A DNA stretch of 55,364 nt from CG03 sp034660675. Its GTDB lineage: Bacteria; CG03. Below the pieces are notes generated by a model. The model searched no databases. It saw nothing but the letters and a program-made list of their open reading frames with translations, and was not told the DNA's origin. The position numbers and the translations under genes are program-made. Every line of letters starts with the position of its first letter. The first letter of the stretch is position 1. The DNA is taken from contig JAYEJT010000074.1 of assembly GCA_034660675.1 (NCBI GenBank), forward strand, positions 1-55,364. Reading direction: 5' to 3'. Below are positions 34,091 to 41,960 of the stretch, piece after piece.

Positions 34091-34980
34091 TGCTGAAAAA
34101 GAAACTTGAAAACATACCCCTTTTCGCGTCGCTGGCGGATGATGAGTTGGCTGCCCTGGCGGAGATTTCCGAAATCAAAAAATACAATCAGGGAGAAGCT
34201 GTATTCGCCGAGGGTGATAAGGGAAAGGATATTTTTTTTCTCGTGAGCGGCGAGGTTTCCATCCGGAAAAAAATATCGTCGGGCTTTAAAACCATAGCGG
34301 TTCTCCGTGAAGGCGATTTGTTCGGAGAAATGTCTTTTTTTGAAAATGCCCCCCGTTCGGCGGATGCTCTTGCTTCGGATGACTGCGATATTCTCGGCAT
34401 AAATGGCGCTGAGTTTGAGAGTTTCCTGTCTGACAAACCCCGTAAAAGTTTCAGCATTCTCATGAAGATGCTGGCAATATCTTCGGCGAGGCTGAGAAAC
34501 ATGGACAGGTATTTTACCACACTTTATCAGACTGCCAGGATTATGTCTTCCTGCTCTTCTGTGGAAGAGCTTGCGGAAAAGATTCTTCCGGAGATTATTG
34601 ATTCTCTGCCTGTCTCCGGCGCGGCCCTGTATATGTACAGCGTGTTTGACGGGGAATACAATCTGGCCGCGGCCGTATCAGCGGAGGCGGCTCAAACCGT
34701 TTCCAGCGGTTCTTCTTTTATGGAAAAACTCTCCGCGGGTAAAAATATCTGTGACGCAAATGTGCCGGATTTGCCGGGTTTGAGGTTTTTTTCACCGATA
34801 GAAGACGGAAACGGGCTGATAGGATTTATAGGGATTGCCGCGGCAAATGATCCCGCCGCTGAAGACAGAATACTGATCGGTACCGTCTGTAACATGATAA
34901 GTCCTGTCATTGTTAATCTGAGGACAAAACAGGAGGAGCTTATGAAAGACAGGCTTAAAAATAAAAAATGGCAGCTTTAG
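34090..34980 (+). CDS. Cyclic-nucleotide-binding domain plus GAF-like sensor
   Basis: This 296-residue protein has an N-terminal cNMP-binding domain (about 5-120): IPLFASLADDELAAL, GDKGKDIFFLVSGEV, LREGDLFGEMSFFENAPRSA. The last segment is the phosphate-binding cassette with GEMS...PRSA; the motif is close to, but not proof of, cyclic nucleotide binding. A helix links to a GAF-like C-terminal domain (about 150-285). There is no DNA-binding domain. Coupling to the pilT pair suggests a role in controlling retraction. Confidence 0.8.
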   Translation: MLKKKLENIPLFASLADDELAALAEISEIKKYNQGEAVFAEGDKGKDIFFLVSGEVSIRKKISSGFKTIAVLREGDLFGEMSFFENAPRSADALASDDCDILGINGAEFESFLSDKPRKSFSILMKMLAISSARLRNMDRYFTTLYQTARIMSSCSSVEELAEKILPEIIDSLPVSGAALYMYSVFDGEYNLAAAVSAEAAQTVSSGSSFMEKLSAGKNICDANVPDLPGLRFFSPIEDGNGLIGFIGIAAANDPAAEDRILIGTVCNMISPVIVNLRTKQEELMKDRLKNKKWQL

Positions 34981-35681
34981 CGAGACTTTTTTTAGCGCAT
35001 GTCATAGCGGATTTTCCTCTGCAGTTTGACGGTATATTTGCGTGGAAAAAGAAAAATTACACCGGCTGCCTCGTACACGGTATCATACATGCTGTTGTAA
35101 CGGTGTCTTTCTTTCTGGGCAGCCTGAAATCGTTTTCTTTCTGGTCTTATATAATTTTGCTCGTAGCTGTTCACAGCACTCAGGATTACATTAAAGTGAA
35201 TCTTTGGAGAAAGCCGGAAGACGATAAAATATCTTATTTTCTCATAGACCAGGTTTTGCACATTGCTTTTATTTTTTGTGCGCTGCTGTTTCCTTTTTCT
35301 TCCGGAACCGCTTACTACGGAGGCCTGTTTCCGGTGGATTGGCTGATTCTGTATAATGACGCGGCCTTTATGAACGTTGTTTCGGCCGCTGTTCTTGCCG
35401 GCTGGGGCGGCGTGATTCTGCTGTATTATCTGGATAAGAGCGTTTATAAAGTTGAGATTGATGCCCTGAACAGGTTTGAGAGGAGTTATGGCGTCATAGA
35501 GAGAGCTCTTGTGGTTATTGTGATAATGAAAGGAGGACTTTATTATCTTCTGGTGCCGTGCCTTTTCCTCCTGAGGCTTTCGGGTATGAAAAAGCAGCCG
35601 CTGTACAGGGGTATTTTGTCGCTGGTTTTTTCTTCCGCAATTGGTTTTTGCGTGTATTTCATAAATGCCGCCGGTTTTTGA
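34968..35681 (+). CDS. DUF3307 membrane protein
   Basis: This 237-residue polytopic protein has the DUF3307 opening: LAHVIADFPLQ followed by HG..H, then HS.QDYIK, with about five transmembrane helices. Function is unknown; DUF3307 proteins are small membrane proteins often found near regulators. It overlaps the preceding gene by 13 bases, so it belongs to the same transcript. Confidence 0.8.
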   Translation: MAALARLFLAHVIADFPLQFDGIFAWKKKNYTGCLVHGIIHAVVTVSFFLGSLKSFSFWSYIILLVAVHSTQDYIKVNLWRKPEDDKISYFLIDQVLHIAFIFCALLFPFSSGTAYYGGLFPVDWLILYNDAAFMNVVSAAVLAGWGGVILLYYLDKSVYKVEIDALNRFERSYGVIERALVVIVIMKGGLYYLLVPCLFLLRLSGMKKQPLYRGILSLVFSSAIGFCVYFINAAGF

Positions 35682-35732
35682 AAAGCGCATAGGGCTGTTA
35701 AAACAGAAGCAAAATTGCTAAAATTCCAAAAT

Positions 35733-37184
35733 ATGGGTGCTGTTGATATGAAAACAATGAATAATCCGCATGGCTGCAGGGGAAAAGCTGCCATTTTTTT
35801 TAAGCGCGCGCCGGCCGTAATCATCTTATTTGCCGCAGCGTTGCTGTTTTTTTCCAGGTTTACCGCTGTTTCTTACGCGTCAACGCCTCCTGAACTGGAA
35901 AAAATTTTTGACAGGGCAGCCGACAAATATCTCGCAAAAGACTGGCCGGGCGCGATAGAGGATTTAAAAAAAGTTATAGCGCAGGACCCGGGTAATCTCC
36001 GGGCTGTTGGGCTTTTGGGAAGGGCGCTCGACGAGCAGGCTGTCCTTTTTGCCGGGAAGGGGCAGTTGGACAAAGCTCTGCGTGTTGTTAATGAGGCGCT
36101 GAATTATTCTCCCGAACTCCAGACTGCCGCGGAAACAAAAACAAAAATTCTGAAGGAAATAAAGAAGCGTGATGAAAAAGATGCCGCCCGCCGCGCCCGC
36201 AGAGCTTATGCCGAAAAGAAAAAACGAGAGGATGCTGTCGTCCGCCGGGCTCAGGATGAAGCCTATAACAAGAAAATAGAGGATGAAAAACGCCAGCGTG
36301 AGTTGAGAGAGAAAGCCCTGCTGGAACAGGTTGAGCGTCAGGACAAAGAAATATTAGACAGAAAAGAGGAAATAGAGGTGCTGCGTCAGCAGACGAACAT
36401 GATAGCCACGAAGTGGCTGATATATTTCTCCATAGCGGTGCTGCTGGCGATAGGGGTCAGTTATTTTATCTCATCTAAAATAGTGGATAATATAGCTTCC
36501 CGCATGCGCCGTCAGCTTGCGGACAGCAATGACCGTATCACGGAGCTCGTCAATGATCTTGCGCAGAAAAACAACGCGACGGAATCTTTGAGTGATCTGA
36601 AAACCGCGAATGCCGAGATCATGTCGCAGTTGGCGAGTCAGCGTTCAAATCCGATGGAGGAAAAACTTCTTGCCCAGACAGAAAACCTTATAAAAGTTGT
36701 GGAGCAGTCGCAGGGTTCTTCCGGGGGGCAACTTGACAACATAGAGTTTGATGATGTCGCAACGCGGCGTGTTATAACGGATGTTTCGCCGACAAACAGG
36801 GCGAAAGCTAAAAGCGTGGTTTCAATATCCCAGACAATAAATAATCCGTCTCTGGCCGCCCGGCTAATTGCGCCTTATCTGCAGGATGACAATAACAGGG
36901 TGAGGGCAGTAGCGGTTGTTGAAATGTTTAAATTTGATTCGGCGGCGGCGGAAAATACACTCAGGGCTATGACGGCGTCCGGGAAAAAATGGGACAGGCT
37001 TTCGGCCGCATGGGCGGCAGGCGAGATCGCCCAGACTTCTGTTATGGAAACGCTTGAAATTCTTATAGACGATTATGAGCCCCTGGTGAAATCCCGGGCG
37101 CTTTCCGCGGCGAAGAAAGCCGGAGAAAAAATGAAGGGTAAATTTCCGGCGACATTAAAAGTGAAATTGAGCCGGAGGAAATAA
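35733..37184 (+). CDS. TPR-coiled coil-TM-HEAT repeat protein
   Basis: This 483-residue protein has a signal peptide/anchor (about 20-45), two TPR-like helical hairpins (about 48-130), a strongly charged coiled coil (about 135-220), a transmembrane helix (IYFSIAVLLAIGVSYFI, about 226-245), a second coiled segment, and C-terminal HEAT-like repeats (about 355-470: NNRVRAVAVVEMF..., WDRLSAAWAAGEI...). It therefore spans the membrane with protein-binding domains on both sides. The start 35733 is chosen because TGCTAAAAT (-10 at 35719-35724) lies 8 nt before it; 35748 is an alternative. It follows the pilT operon. Confidence 0.68.
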   Translation: MGAVDMKTMNNPHGCRGKAAIFFKRAPAVIILFAAALLFFSRFTAVSYASTPPELEKIFDRAADKYLAKDWPGAIEDLKKVIAQDPGNLRAVGLLGRALDEQAVLFAGKGQLDKALRVVNEALNYSPELQTAAETKTKILKEIKKRDEKDAARRARRAYAEKKKREDAVVRRAQDEAYNKKIEDEKRQRELREKALLEQVERQDKEILDRKEEIEVLRQQTNMIATKWLIYFSIAVLLAIGVSYFISSKIVDNIASRMRRQLADSNDRITELVNDLAQKNNATESLSDLKTANAEIMSQLASQRSNPMEEKLLAQTENLIKVVEQSQGSSGGQLDNIEFDDVATRRVITDVSPTNRAKAKSVVSISQTINNPSLAARLIAPYLQDDNNRVRAVAVVEMFKFDSAAAENTLRAMTASGKKWDRLSAAWAAGEIAQTSVMETLEILIDDYEPLVKSRALSAAKKAGEKMKGKFPATLKVKLSRRK

Positions 37185-37193
37185 GGAGGCAGC

Positions 37194-37934
37194 ATGGGTT
37201 ATTTTCCGTTAGCGGTAATTGTGGTTATAGTATTTTTGAATGCCGTAAGGGTTGTGAAAGAATATGAGAGGGGCGTTATTTTTCGTCTCGGCAGACTTGT
37301 GGGAGCAAGAGGTCCCGGCCTTTTTTTACTCATTCCCGGCCTGGAAAAAATGGCCAAAATAGACCTGAGGGTGATAACTCTGGATGTGCCGTCACAGGAA
37401 GTGATAACAAAAGACAATGTGCCGGTTAAAGTAAATGCCGTGTGCTATTTCAGGGTGATGGATCCGGAAAAAGCCATTGTTGAGATAGAGGATTTTGTGA
37501 TGGCGACAAGCCAGATTTCGCAGACGACCTTGCGCAGCGTGGTCGGTCAGGCGGATCTTGACGAAGTGCTCTCTTCAAGGGACAAGATCAACACCGAGCT
37601 TCAGAAAATAATTGATGAGGCCACCGATCCATGGGGCATAAAGATATCACGTGTTGAAATAAAGGATGTGCAGCTTCCCGCGGATATGCAGAGAGCCATT
37701 GCCCGTCAGGCCGAGGCCGAACGGGACCGTAGAGCCAAAATAATACACGCCGCTGGAGAATTTGAGGCATCCATGAAACTCACCGAAGCGGCCAAGGTCA
37801 TTGACCAGTCTCCGGCAGCGATACAGTTGAGATATCTTCAGACTCTCACCGAAATAGCCACGGAGAATAATTCCGTGACGGTGTTTCCCGTGCCGATAGA
37901 TATACTCAAGGCAATAACGCAGAAAAAAAGCTGA
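37194..37934 (+). CDS. SPFH/stomatin-like membrane protein (slipin)
   Basis: This 246-residue protein has an N-terminal membrane helix followed by the SPFH domain: VKEYERGVIFRLGRL near residue 22, GPGLFLLIP, DVPSQEVITKDNVPV, and the C-terminal coiled part RQAEAERDRRAKIIHAAGE. This is the p-stomatin/slipin form without the long NfeD partner visible nearby. It organises membrane microdomains. AAGGAGGC precedes its ATG, nine bases after the TPR-HEAT gene. Confidence 0.93.
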   Translation: MGYFPLAVIVVIVFLNAVRVVKEYERGVIFRLGRLVGARGPGLFLLIPGLEKMAKIDLRVITLDVPSQEVITKDNVPVKVNAVCYFRVMDPEKAIVEIEDFVMATSQISQTTLRSVVGQADLDEVLSSRDKINTELQKIIDEATDPWGIKISRVEIKDVQLPADMQRAIARQAEAERDRRAKIIHAAGEFEASMKLTEAAKVIDQSPAAIQLRYLQTLTEIATENNSVTVFPVPIDILKAITQKKS

Positions 37935-37937
37935 ACA

Positions 37938-38096
37938 ATTACGTCAGAGCTATCTGTAGACGGACGCTCACGTATGCGGTTCGCTACCTATGTCAGGCTT
38001 CGCCTGCAATTATGCTTGGCCTTATGCATTGTCGTTTCGGGAACGAGGCAAAATCCCTCACTCATATGGCCCGCTACAGATACCGTCTGACGTAAT
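37938..38096 (+). repeat. 159-bp imperfect palindromic element
   Basis: The left end ATTACGTCAGA followed by TATCTGTAG is mirrored at the right end by CTACAGATA followed by TCTGACGTAAT. Short unmatched bases interrupt the arms. No ORF is present. It fills the gap between the SPFH gene and the gpsA promoter and could be a MITE-like insertion or a large terminator. It is unrelated in sequence to the palindrome at 6973. Confidence 0.7.
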
Positions 38097-38123
38097 ACTT
38101 TTTTGTTAGTGACGCTTAAGTTT

Positions 38124-38152
38124 TTGACAAACCCCACGCGTTAAAGTAAAAT
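38124..38152 (+). promoter_or_regulatory. Promoter of gpsA
   Basis: TTGACA at 38124-38129 and TAAAAT at 38147-38152 have a 17-bp spacer. Transcription would begin near 38159, leaving about 5-11 nt before the possible TTG 38164 or ATG 38170 starts, with no Shine-Dalgarno sequence. Confidence 0.72.
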
Positions 38153-38169
38153 ATCAAATAAATTTGCTT

Positions 38170-39168
38170 ATGTTAGACAATATCTTTATTCTGGGAGGCG
38201 GTTGCTGGGCAACGGCTGTTGCTTCCGTGCTGAAGGACAGTAAGTCTGTAACCATTTGGGAGATTGATCCTTCCCGCCGCGCTTATTTCAGGGAGCATGG
38301 GCATCCTGAATTTTTTCCTTATGTCAAACTGCACGGCGTGAAATTTGCGGAGGAGTTAACAATTCCCGACGGCACGGATCTTTTGATTGCCGCTGTGCCC
38401 GCCCAGACATTGAGGGCTGCTATTGTTCAAACTTCTTCTTTTGTGAGAAAAAAGCGTTTGCCTGTTCTTGTTCTGAGTAAAGGGATAGAAATCAAATCGC
38501 TAAAAAGCCTGGACGCTGTTTGTTCGGAAATTTTGGGAAGGCGCGTTCCGGTTGCTGTCATGACCGGGCCCTCTCATGCTGAGGAGCTTGCCGTGAAGCA
38601 GCCCACAAGCGTTGTCGTGGCGTCAAAAAACCGCGAGTTTGCGTTAAAAATACAGAAACTTTTTACAAAGCCTTATTTCAGACCGTATTTTCAAAGCGAC
38701 ATCCGCGGCGCGGCCGTGGGCGGCGCGGTTAAAAATGTTATGGCAGTTGCCGCCGGTGTTTGTGACGGTCTTGGGTTGGGGATGAATGCCAAAGCCGCGC
38801 TGCTGACGAGAAGCCTGGCGGAAATGACACGCATAGGGATCTATATGGGTGGTAAGCGTGCCACGTTCAGCGGGCTGTCGGGAGTCGGAGATCTCATCGT
38901 GACGGCTTTTTCCTCACATAGCAGAAACAGGAATCTGGGCGAGGCGCTCGGACGGGGTATGTCGCTTGACCGGGCGAAGAAAAAAGTGAAGACGACAGCC
39001 GAAGGCGCTGAAACGGTGAAGGCTCTCATGAAAATAGCCGCAAAAGGAAAGGTTGCGGCCCCTGTTACAAAAGAGCTTTTTGGTATAATGTACCGCAGCC
39101 GTTCTGCCCGCGAGGCCATAGGGCGGCTTATGGGCAGGTCGGTGAAGAGTGAAAATGAAAAAAATTGA
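38170..39168 (+). CDS. gpsA: Glycerol-3-phosphate dehydrogenase [NAD(P)+]
   Basis: This 332-residue enzyme makes sn-glycerol-3-phosphate for phospholipids. The nucleotide-binding loop is ILGGGCWATAVASVL at the N-terminus (the usual GSWGT is CWAT). The catalytic Lys region GGAVKNVMAVAAGVCDGLG and the FSGLSGVGDL, SRNR.LGE segments of GpsA are all present. ATG 38170 is chosen over TTG 38164 since it matches the family start. The HU gene follows 27 bases later. Confidence 0.93.
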   Translation: MLDNIFILGGGCWATAVASVLKDSKSVTIWEIDPSRRAYFREHGHPEFFPYVKLHGVKFAEELTIPDGTDLLIAAVPAQTLRAAIVQTSSFVRKKRLPVLVLSKGIEIKSLKSLDAVCSEILGRRVPVAVMTGPSHAEELAVKQPTSVVVASKNREFALKIQKLFTKPYFRPYFQSDIRGAAVGGAVKNVMAVAAGVCDGLGLGMNAKAALLTRSLAEMTRIGIYMGGKRATFSGLSGVGDLIVTAFSSHSRNRNLGEALGRGMSLDRAKKKVKTTAEGAETVKALMKIAAKGKVAAPVTKELFGIMYRSRSAREAIGRLMGRSVKSENEKN

Positions 39169-39195
39169 AAGAATGCTGAAGGAGGCTGCTGCGAT

Positions 39196-39471
39196 ATGAA
39201 CAAAATAGATATAATAGAGGCTGTTAGCGACGTGACCTGTGCTAAAAGCGAGGCCAGTGATGCCGTAAATAAAGTTTTTGAAGTGATTGTGGAAGCGCTT
39301 CGCCGTAAAGAAAAAGTTGTGGTACAGAATTTCGGTTCTTTTCATGTGAGATTGAAAAAACCTTATGAAGCCCGCAATCCCAAGACGGGGGAAAAGGTGC
39401 ATGTGCCTCCGAGAAATGTCGTAAAATTTACAATTTCTCCCGGAGTTTTTAATGAAGGAGGGGGGAAATGA
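39196..39471 (+). CDS. HU/IHF family DNA-binding protein
   Basis: This 91-residue protein is a complete HU/IHF fold: helical dimer region (IDIIEAVSD...KSEASDAVNKVFEVI), then VVVQNFGSFHVRLKKPYEARNPKTGE with the beta arm and the Pro that intercalates DNA, then V.FTISPG.F. The sequence is nearer IHF/HU generic than to either subunit specifically. GGAGGC lies upstream. Its stop overlaps the next gene by four bases, and HU-MerR-tRNA-Pro is a recurring gene order. Confidence 0.92.
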   Translation: MNKIDIIEAVSDVTCAKSEASDAVNKVFEVIVEALRRKEKVVVQNFGSFHVRLKKPYEARNPKTGEKVHVPPRNVVKFTISPGVFNEGGGK

Positions 39472-39713
39472 CAAAGAAAAACAAAATTCTCTCCCCATGC
39501 AGATTCAGGAAATATGACGGCATGATCTGTGTTTTGGGGAATGTTCCCAGAACCATAACCATACAGGATTGCATTGATTGTAATGTGCCGGATGAAGAAA
39601 GGGCCGTTGATAAGAGAGGAATTGAAAGAAGAAAACCTGTGAAAGAACGGAGATTTAAGGGAGGCCGTGCACCCGACCGCAGAAAAAAAGACAGGAGAAA
39701 AAAGGACATATAG
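39468..39713 (+). CDS. Small Cys-containing, basic-tailed protein of unknown function
   Basis: This 81-residue protein has four cysteines (residues 11, 21, 35 and 38, the last two as CIDC), which could bind a metal, and a C-terminal 35 residues dominated by Arg, Lys and Asp. No family is recognised. It overlaps the HU stop by four bases and is followed closely by merR, so it is probably expressed with them. AAGGAGGGGGG in the HU end is a strong ribosome-binding site. Confidence 0.65.
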   Translation: MTKKNKILSPCRFRKYDGMICVLGNVPRTITIQDCIDCNVPDEERAVDKRGIERRKPVKERRFKGGRAPDRRKKDRRKKDI

Positions 39714-39724
39714 TCCGGAAAAAA

Positions 39725-40078
39725 ATGCATATCCCCGGAAAGAAATTTTTTACGATAAAAGAGACCAGCGCCATAACGAAGGTGGCGCCGCATGTTTTAA
39801 GATATTGGGAAAAAGAATTTCAGCTTCTTAAACCCGTCCGCCGCGAAAGCGGACAGAGGAGATATACCGCCAATCACATACACGTGATTGAGGATATCAA
39901 GGAACTTCTTTACAGAAAAAAATTTACTATAGCCGGTGCCAAGAAGGAGCTCGGCAAAGCCAGAAAAAAGAATCCGCAGATTGAGTTGCCGATGGAGCAG
40001 AACCCCGCGGCGATAGAGATGCTGAAAAAAGTAAAAACCGAACTGAAGACAATTTTTAAAATGCTGTCTAAGAATTGA
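39725..40078 (+). CDS. MerR family transcriptional regulator
   Basis: This 117-residue protein has a MerR DNA-binding domain: FTIKETSAITKVAPHVLRYWEKEF, the LKP.R..SGQRRYT wing, and VIEDIKELLYRKKFTIAGAKKEL. A short coiled C-terminus follows, with no cysteine-based effector site. The family is widely seen beside ihfA-like genes and tRNA-Pro, as here. It lies 11 bases after the Cys-rich gene. Confidence 0.88.
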   Translation: MHIPGKKFFTIKETSAITKVAPHVLRYWEKEFQLLKPVRRESGQRRYTANHIHVIEDIKELLYRKKFTIAGAKKELGKARKKNPQIELPMEQNPAAIEMLKKVKTELKTIFKMLSKN

Positions 40079-40132
40079 CGGCGGTTTTTCGTGATTGAAT
40101 AAAATCCTTTTTTTTGATATTTAAAGGTTTTC

Positions 40133-40186
40133 CGGGGTGTGGCCCAGTTGGCTAGGGCGTCCGCCTCCGGCGGAAGGTCGGCGGTT
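40133..40186 (+). pseudogene. Truncated 5' copy of tRNA-Pro
   Basis: The first 27 bases repeat the start of the intact tRNA-Pro at 40436 (CGGGGTGTGGCCCAGTTGGC and onward). The anticodon arm then differs (TCCGCC-TCC-GGCGGA, two bases shorter, with no proper 7-base loop), and the T-arm start GGTCGGCGGTT is shared before the match ends at 40186. The acceptor 3' strand is missing. Five bases later the GIY-YIG gene begins, so this appears to be the duplicated left boundary of an insertion. Confidence 0.8.
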
Positions 40187-40191
40187 ATTAA

Positions 40192-40434
40192 ATGTATTTT
40201 GCTTATGTTTTGAAAAATGAAATCAACGGGAAATATTATCACGGTCATACGGATAATTTGTCCCGTCGGTTATATGAGCATAATGAAGAGAAAAGGCATT
40301 ATGCGGGTGTTCGCGGTCCTTGGAAAATAGTATATTATGAAGAATTTTCCACACGCGCAAAAGCGATGGAAAGAGAAAAGTTTTTTAAAACCGGTTCCGG
40401 CCGCGAATTTTTGAAAAGTATTTTAGGTAAATAA
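40192..40434 (+). CDS. Small GIY-YIG endonuclease-like protein
   Basis: This 80-residue single-domain protein has the GIY-YIG core: YFAYVLKNEINGKYYHGHT (the GIY/YIG strands as AYV and YHG), the catalytic Arg in RRLYEHN, and a Glu in AMEREKFFK. It resembles UvrC-type YhbQ/endonuclease-like stand-alone nucleases, some of which are linked to tRNA genes. It lies exactly between a truncated tRNA-Pro and the intact tRNA-Pro, ending one base before it. No ribosome-binding site is visible. Homing-like behaviour is inferred from context. Confidence 0.85.
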   Translation: MYFAYVLKNEINGKYYHGHTDNLSRRLYEHNEEKRHYAGVRGPWKIVYYEEFSTRAKAMEREKFFKTGSGREFLKSILGK

Positions 40435-40435
40435 A

Positions 40436-40509
40436 CGGGGTGTGGCCCAGTTGGCTAGGGCGCTGCGTTCGGGACGCAGAGGTCGGCGGTTCAAGTCCGC
40501 CCACCCCGA
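40436..40509 (+). tRNA. tRNA-Pro (CGG)
   Basis: This 74-nt tRNA has acceptor CGGGGTG/CACCCCG, anticodon stem CTGCG/CGCAG with loop TTCGGGA (CGG), and T-arm GGCGGTTCAAGTCCGCC. CCA is not encoded. It is the intact member of the duplicated pair that flanks the GIY-YIG gene. Confidence 0.96.
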
Positions 40510-40546
40510 TAATTTCAAACTTGTTACGCGATTTTCAAAATTTTTC

Positions 40547-40570
40547 GGTGAGCAGAGCTCACCTTTCTTT
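40547..40570 (+). terminator. Probable intrinsic terminator after tRNA-Pro
   Basis: GGTGAGC (40547-40553), a three-base loop AGA and GCTCACC (40557-40563) form a 7-bp stem followed by TTTCTTT. The run of T is interrupted by one C, so strength is uncertain. Confidence 0.55.
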
Positions 40571-40777
40571 GAAGAGCCTCTTTTTTTCTCTTTTTTCAAA
40601 TTCACACAACATATTTTACACTACCTAAAAAGTGCCTTAAAGCCGGATTGAAGCCGCCGGAATTTCATCCGGATAACGGTTTTCGTACTAACCGCATGGA
40701 GAAAAAAGGCCGAGGCAAAGCCGTCAGAGCCGGAGTCCGGTACCAGTTCAGTACCAGTCAACGCCGATAAAATTTGC
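40571..40777. other. Intergenic region between tRNA-Pro and fic
   Basis: About 210 bases without a recognisable gene. It includes C/T-rich sequence (40575-40600) and several short GC-rich inverted segments, for example GGTACCAGTTCAGTACC near 40739-40755. No tRNA, ORF with start signal or mobile-element end was identified. Confidence 0.5.
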
Positions 40778-40849
40778 TATAATTAAGTTATGATAAACAA
40801 TGTCAAACCCCCTGGTATTCTGTTCCCGCGGATTCTTTTTGAGAGGTGA
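40778..40849 (+). promoter_or_regulatory. fic promoter and 19-codon leaderless leader ORF
   Basis: An extended -10 (TTGCTATAAT; TATAAT at 40778-40783) is followed after 6 nt by ATG 40790, which opens a 19-codon frame ending at TGA 40847-40849. The last codons are GAG AGG TGA: the stop is embedded in the GAGAGGTGA ribosome-binding site of the downstream TTG 40854 in the fic frame. Translation of the leader ORF may therefore be coupled to fic. Confidence 0.5.
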
Positions 40850-40853
40850 AAAA

Positions 40854-41960
40854 TTGAATAGAAACCTTTTAATATGGTCGCCGCGTTATAATATCAGCGC
40901 GGAAATTGCCAAAGTTCTCATGGAGATAGAAGCCGCTAAGGCCATAGTTGAAAACACATATCTGCCGCCTTCAACGGAAGAAGAACTGCGTCGCCGGGCC
41001 CGTGTCCGCTCAACGCATTACTCAACGCGGATAGAGGGAAACCGGCTGTCGCTAAAGGAAGCTGAGTCGGTTATTGAAAAAAAGAAAACTTATTTTCATG
41101 GCCGGGAACGCGATGTGAAGGAAGTCAAAAATTACTGGGACGCTCTTCTGAAGGTTGAAAAATGGGCGGCTGACAAGATGGAGCTGACAGAAGATTTGAT
41201 TAAAAGATTGCACGCCGTGGTCGAAAGAGGCAAGCGGGCGAAGGCAACGCCGTATCGTGACGGCCAGAATGTTATACGCGAATCCGGCTCCGGGGCAATA
41301 GTTTATTTGCCGCCCGAAGCTAAAGATGTGCCGAAACTTATGGCTGAGATGCTGCGCTGGGTGCGTAAATCCGAAAAAGAAAATGTGCCCGCGCCGCTAA
41401 TTGCGGCTTTGCTTCATTATCAATTTGTTACAATCCACCCATACTATGACGGCAACGGACGCACGGCGCGCCTTTTGGCAACATTCATTTTGCAAAGGGA
41501 CGGTTACGGGCTTAACGGCTTCTTTTCTATGGAGGAACATCACGCCCGGGATCTGAATCGTTACTATAAATCATTAGCGACTCACAAGCACCACAATTAT
41601 TACGAAGGAAGGGCTGATGTTGAACTGACTTCATGGGTAGCGTATTTTGTATCTCTTTTGGCAAAAGTCTTTATGCTGGCCAGGGATGAAGCTGTCAGTC
41701 TGGCTGAGCAAGGCATAAAACAAGAACCTTCCGAATTAAGGAAGCTTGACCGGCGCGCAAGGCAGGTGTTTGCCCTATTCTCAAAACAGGATAAGATTAC
41801 TGCTCAGGATGTGGCTCATGTTCTTGGATTAACGGCCCGTATGGCGCGCATTCTTCTGCAGAAATGGGTTTCCAACGGATTTCTTGAGGTTGTGGACAAA
41901 TCTAACAGGTCCCGAGCCTATGGCTTATCGGAAATTTACCGGAAATTTGTCGGAAATTAA
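40854..41960 (+). CDS. Fic family protein (AMPylase-type)
   Basis: This 368-residue protein (386 if ATG 40800 is used) has the Fic active-site motif HPYYDGNGR near the middle, with the catalytic His, and an N-terminal STRIEGN motif that matches the inhibitory alpha-helix [S/T]xxxE[G/N] of class II Fic proteins. A C-terminal winged-helix domain (ITAQDVAHVLGLTARMARILLQKW) follows. Such proteins transfer AMP or related groups to target hydroxyls and are often self-inhibited. TTG 40854 is preferred because GAGAGGTG lies 7 bases upstream; ATG 40800 lacks one. Confidence 0.85.
   Translation: MNRNLLIWSPRYNISAEIAKVLMEIEAAKAIVENTYLPPSTEEELRRRARVRSTHYSTRIEGNRLSLKEAESVIEKKKTYFHGRERDVKEVKNYWDALLKVEKWAADKMELTEDLIKRLHAVVERGKRAKATPYRDGQNVIRESGSGAIVYLPPEAKDVPKLMAEMLRWVRKSEKENVPAPLIAALLHYQFVTIHPYYDGNGRTARLLATFILQRDGYGLNGFFSMEEHHARDLNRYYKSLATHKHHNYYEGRADVELTSWVAYFVSLLAKVFMLARDEAVSLAEQGIKQEPSELRKLDRRARQVFALFSKQDKITAQDVAHVLGLTARMARILLQKWVSNGFLEVVDKSNRSRAYGLSEIYRKFVGN

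Noticed and set aside
40423..40605. Minus-strand 60-residue ORF over tRNA-Pro
   Set aside because: It is the reverse reading of the tRNA-Pro gene and gives the usual artefactual peptide. No ribosome-binding site.
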